Part shown: positions 14,305-15,051 of the stretch, piece after piece | Layout of the letters: each line of letters starts with the position of its first letter | How positions within the stretch are numbered: the stretch's first letter is position 1 | DNA from: Kiritimatiellia bacterium | GTDB taxonomy: Bacteria > Verrucomicrobiota > Kiritimatiellia > RFP12 > UBA1067 | Direction of reading: 5' to 3' | Length of the DNA: 15,051 nucleotides | Assembly (NCBI GenBank): GCA_017936245.1 | Contig: JAGBFY010000124.1 | Location: 1-15,051, forward strand | Notes under the pieces: generated by a model | Seen by the model: the letters and a program-made list of their open reading frames with translations, nothing else | Told to the model about the DNA's origin: nothing | The model's database searches: none | Position numbers and translations under genes: made by a program

Positions 14305-15051
14305 ATGAAGTTTCATAAAAAATTTCATGTCGTCGCAATGTTGGCGGCGATACTTGCGCTCAACGCGCAGGCGGCGGAAGTGTCGTCTGTGCAGGTGAAG
14401 CGTGCCGTTTCCGCTTGGGCCGCCGCGAATGGATCTGCGTTCGCCAACCCCGGTTCGGTCACAGGCGCCACGCCTGTAAAGGATAGCGACGGTACCGTTC
14501 TCTACTGGATCGTAAAGATGTCCAACGGCGGCGTCGTGATTGCCTCGCCCGATACCGACCTTGATCTCGTGATCGCCGTCCTTGAAAAATCCGACGGCAC
14601 GTTCCCTGCCGGCCACCCGCTTCCTTCCATCCTCAAGAAGGATATGAAGAACCGTCTCTCAATCATCAGAGGCTCTTCAACTTCCAGTGCCACCTCCGGC
14701 AATTCCGGTGTGCGTATGGCTTCTGCGCTTTCAGCAACCACCCAGTCAACCGCCGCTGAACTGCCCGAAGATGTCAAGGCTTCTGTCACGAAGGCCAATG
14801 CCCAGTGGGCGAAGTACGACAACCCCAATGCCGGAGTGAATCTCCTTGGCGCTTCGCTGGAGGGCGGCGACGCCAGTCCATACGTCCGTCGCATAGTCGA
14901 TGGATTCGAGACCGGCGGTCGCTTCACCCATTGGAATCAGAGTGAGTCGCCAATCGATGGCAATCCTCTCTATAACCTCTATACACCCAATAATGCGGTT
15001 TGCGGCTGTGTGGCTACCGCCGGCTCTTCCATAATGCAGTTCTTCGGTTGC
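14305..15051 (+). CDS. Secreted C10 (streptopain-type) cysteine protease with Spi-like prodomain (3' end outside window)
   Basis: An exported cysteine protease. Translation from ATG 14305 (GAGGTG at 14292-14297, 7-nt spacing) stays open for 249 codons to the window edge. The signal peptide is MKFHKKFHVVAMLAAILALN with likely cleavage after AQA (residue 23). Residues about 28-118 resemble the Spi inhibitor/propeptide domain (LYWIVKMSNGGVVIASPDTD at 66-85). A Ser/Thr/Ala-rich linker (124-152) follows. The catalytic domain begins near 190 with FTHWNQSESP (207-216), PLYNLY (221-226) and CGCVATAGSSIMQFF (233-247). Cys235 in GCVATA matches the active-site Cys of streptopain; the catalytic His lies off the edge. 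Such proteases are activated by removal of the prodomain. It is transcribed divergently from the mreB operon. Host, target and full domain set are unknown. Confidence 0.85.
   Translation, partial: MKFHKKFHVVAMLAAILALNAQAAEVSSVQVKRAVSAWAAANGSAFANPGSVTGATPVKDSDGTVLYWIVKMSNGGVVIASPDTDLDLVIAVLEKSDGTFPAGHPLPSILKKDMKNRLSIIRGSSTSSATSGNSGVRMASALSATTQSTAAELPEDVKASVTKANAQWAKYDNPNAGVNLLGASLEGGDASPYVRRIVDGFETGGRFTHWNQSESPIDGNPLYNLYTPNNAVCGCVATAGSSIMQFFGC

Noticed and set aside
12974..14308. Long plus-strand open frame of 444 codons opposite mreB
   Set aside because: It is antisense to a fully recognisable mreB, is rich in His/Arg/Asp without any family motif, and has no ribosome-binding site. It is a high-GC shadow frame.
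14280..14318. Possible leader peptide starting at TTG 14280 behind AGGAGG
   Set aside because: The spacing from AGGAGG to the TTG is only 1 nt, and the short frame has no feature of a known regulatory leader peptide.

Overview
The window looks like a chromosomal segment of a Gram-negative bacterium, probably of the Planctomycetes-Verrucomicrobia-Chlamydiae group and most likely a Kiritimatiellota-like lineage. The outer-membrane LPS-assembly protein LptD shows the diderm envelope. The tentative placement rests on tandem GYF_2-type coiled-coil proteins, a secreted Spi/C10 cysteine protease, and the overall gene style. It is inference from protein features, not from a phylogenetic marker. I see no rRNA, tRNA, CRISPR array, transposase or prophage gene.

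Left part (1-4963, all rightward): the 3' part of a ClC chloride channel/exchanger gene runs in from the left edge. After a 77-bp gap with an extended -10 promoter comes a compact four-gene set: proC (proline synthesis), two paralogous genes encoding N-terminal GYF_2-like modules followed by long coiled coils, and an Alg5/DPM1-like family 2 glycosyltransferase. proC overlaps the first GYF gene by ATGA.

Middle part (4960-14056, all leftward): a seven-gene run reads mreB, mreC, mreD, mrdA (PBP2), rodA, rng, lptD from right to left. Junctions are overlaps or gaps of 31 nt or less, so it is very probably one transcript. It joins the rod-shape elongasome (MreBCD, PBP2, RodA), the RNase G/E-type RNA endonuclease, and the outer-membrane LPS insertion channel. 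It meets the left operon tail to tail, with stop codons overlapping by 4 nt and no terminator between them.

Right part (14057-15051): a 248-bp intergenic region separates mreB from a divergent gene for a signal-peptide-bearing Spi-domain/C10 (streptopain-type) cysteine protease, which is cut off by the window edge just after its catalytic cysteine. This region is the most structured non-coding DNA here. It holds divergent promoters that share an ATTTTC(C)GCTTGC block, a perfect 9-bp-stem palindrome, three tandem 7-bp repeats, and a hairpin with a T-run in front of the protease ribosome-binding site.

Two genes, proC and mreB, have a TATAAT box 6-7 nt before the ATG and no Shine-Dalgarno sequence, which suggests leaderless transcripts. 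The other genes mostly have clear Shine-Dalgarno sites. The observations I rate highest are the leaderless starts, the structured intergenic region, the GYF_2 paralogue pair and the shape/LPS supra-operon.
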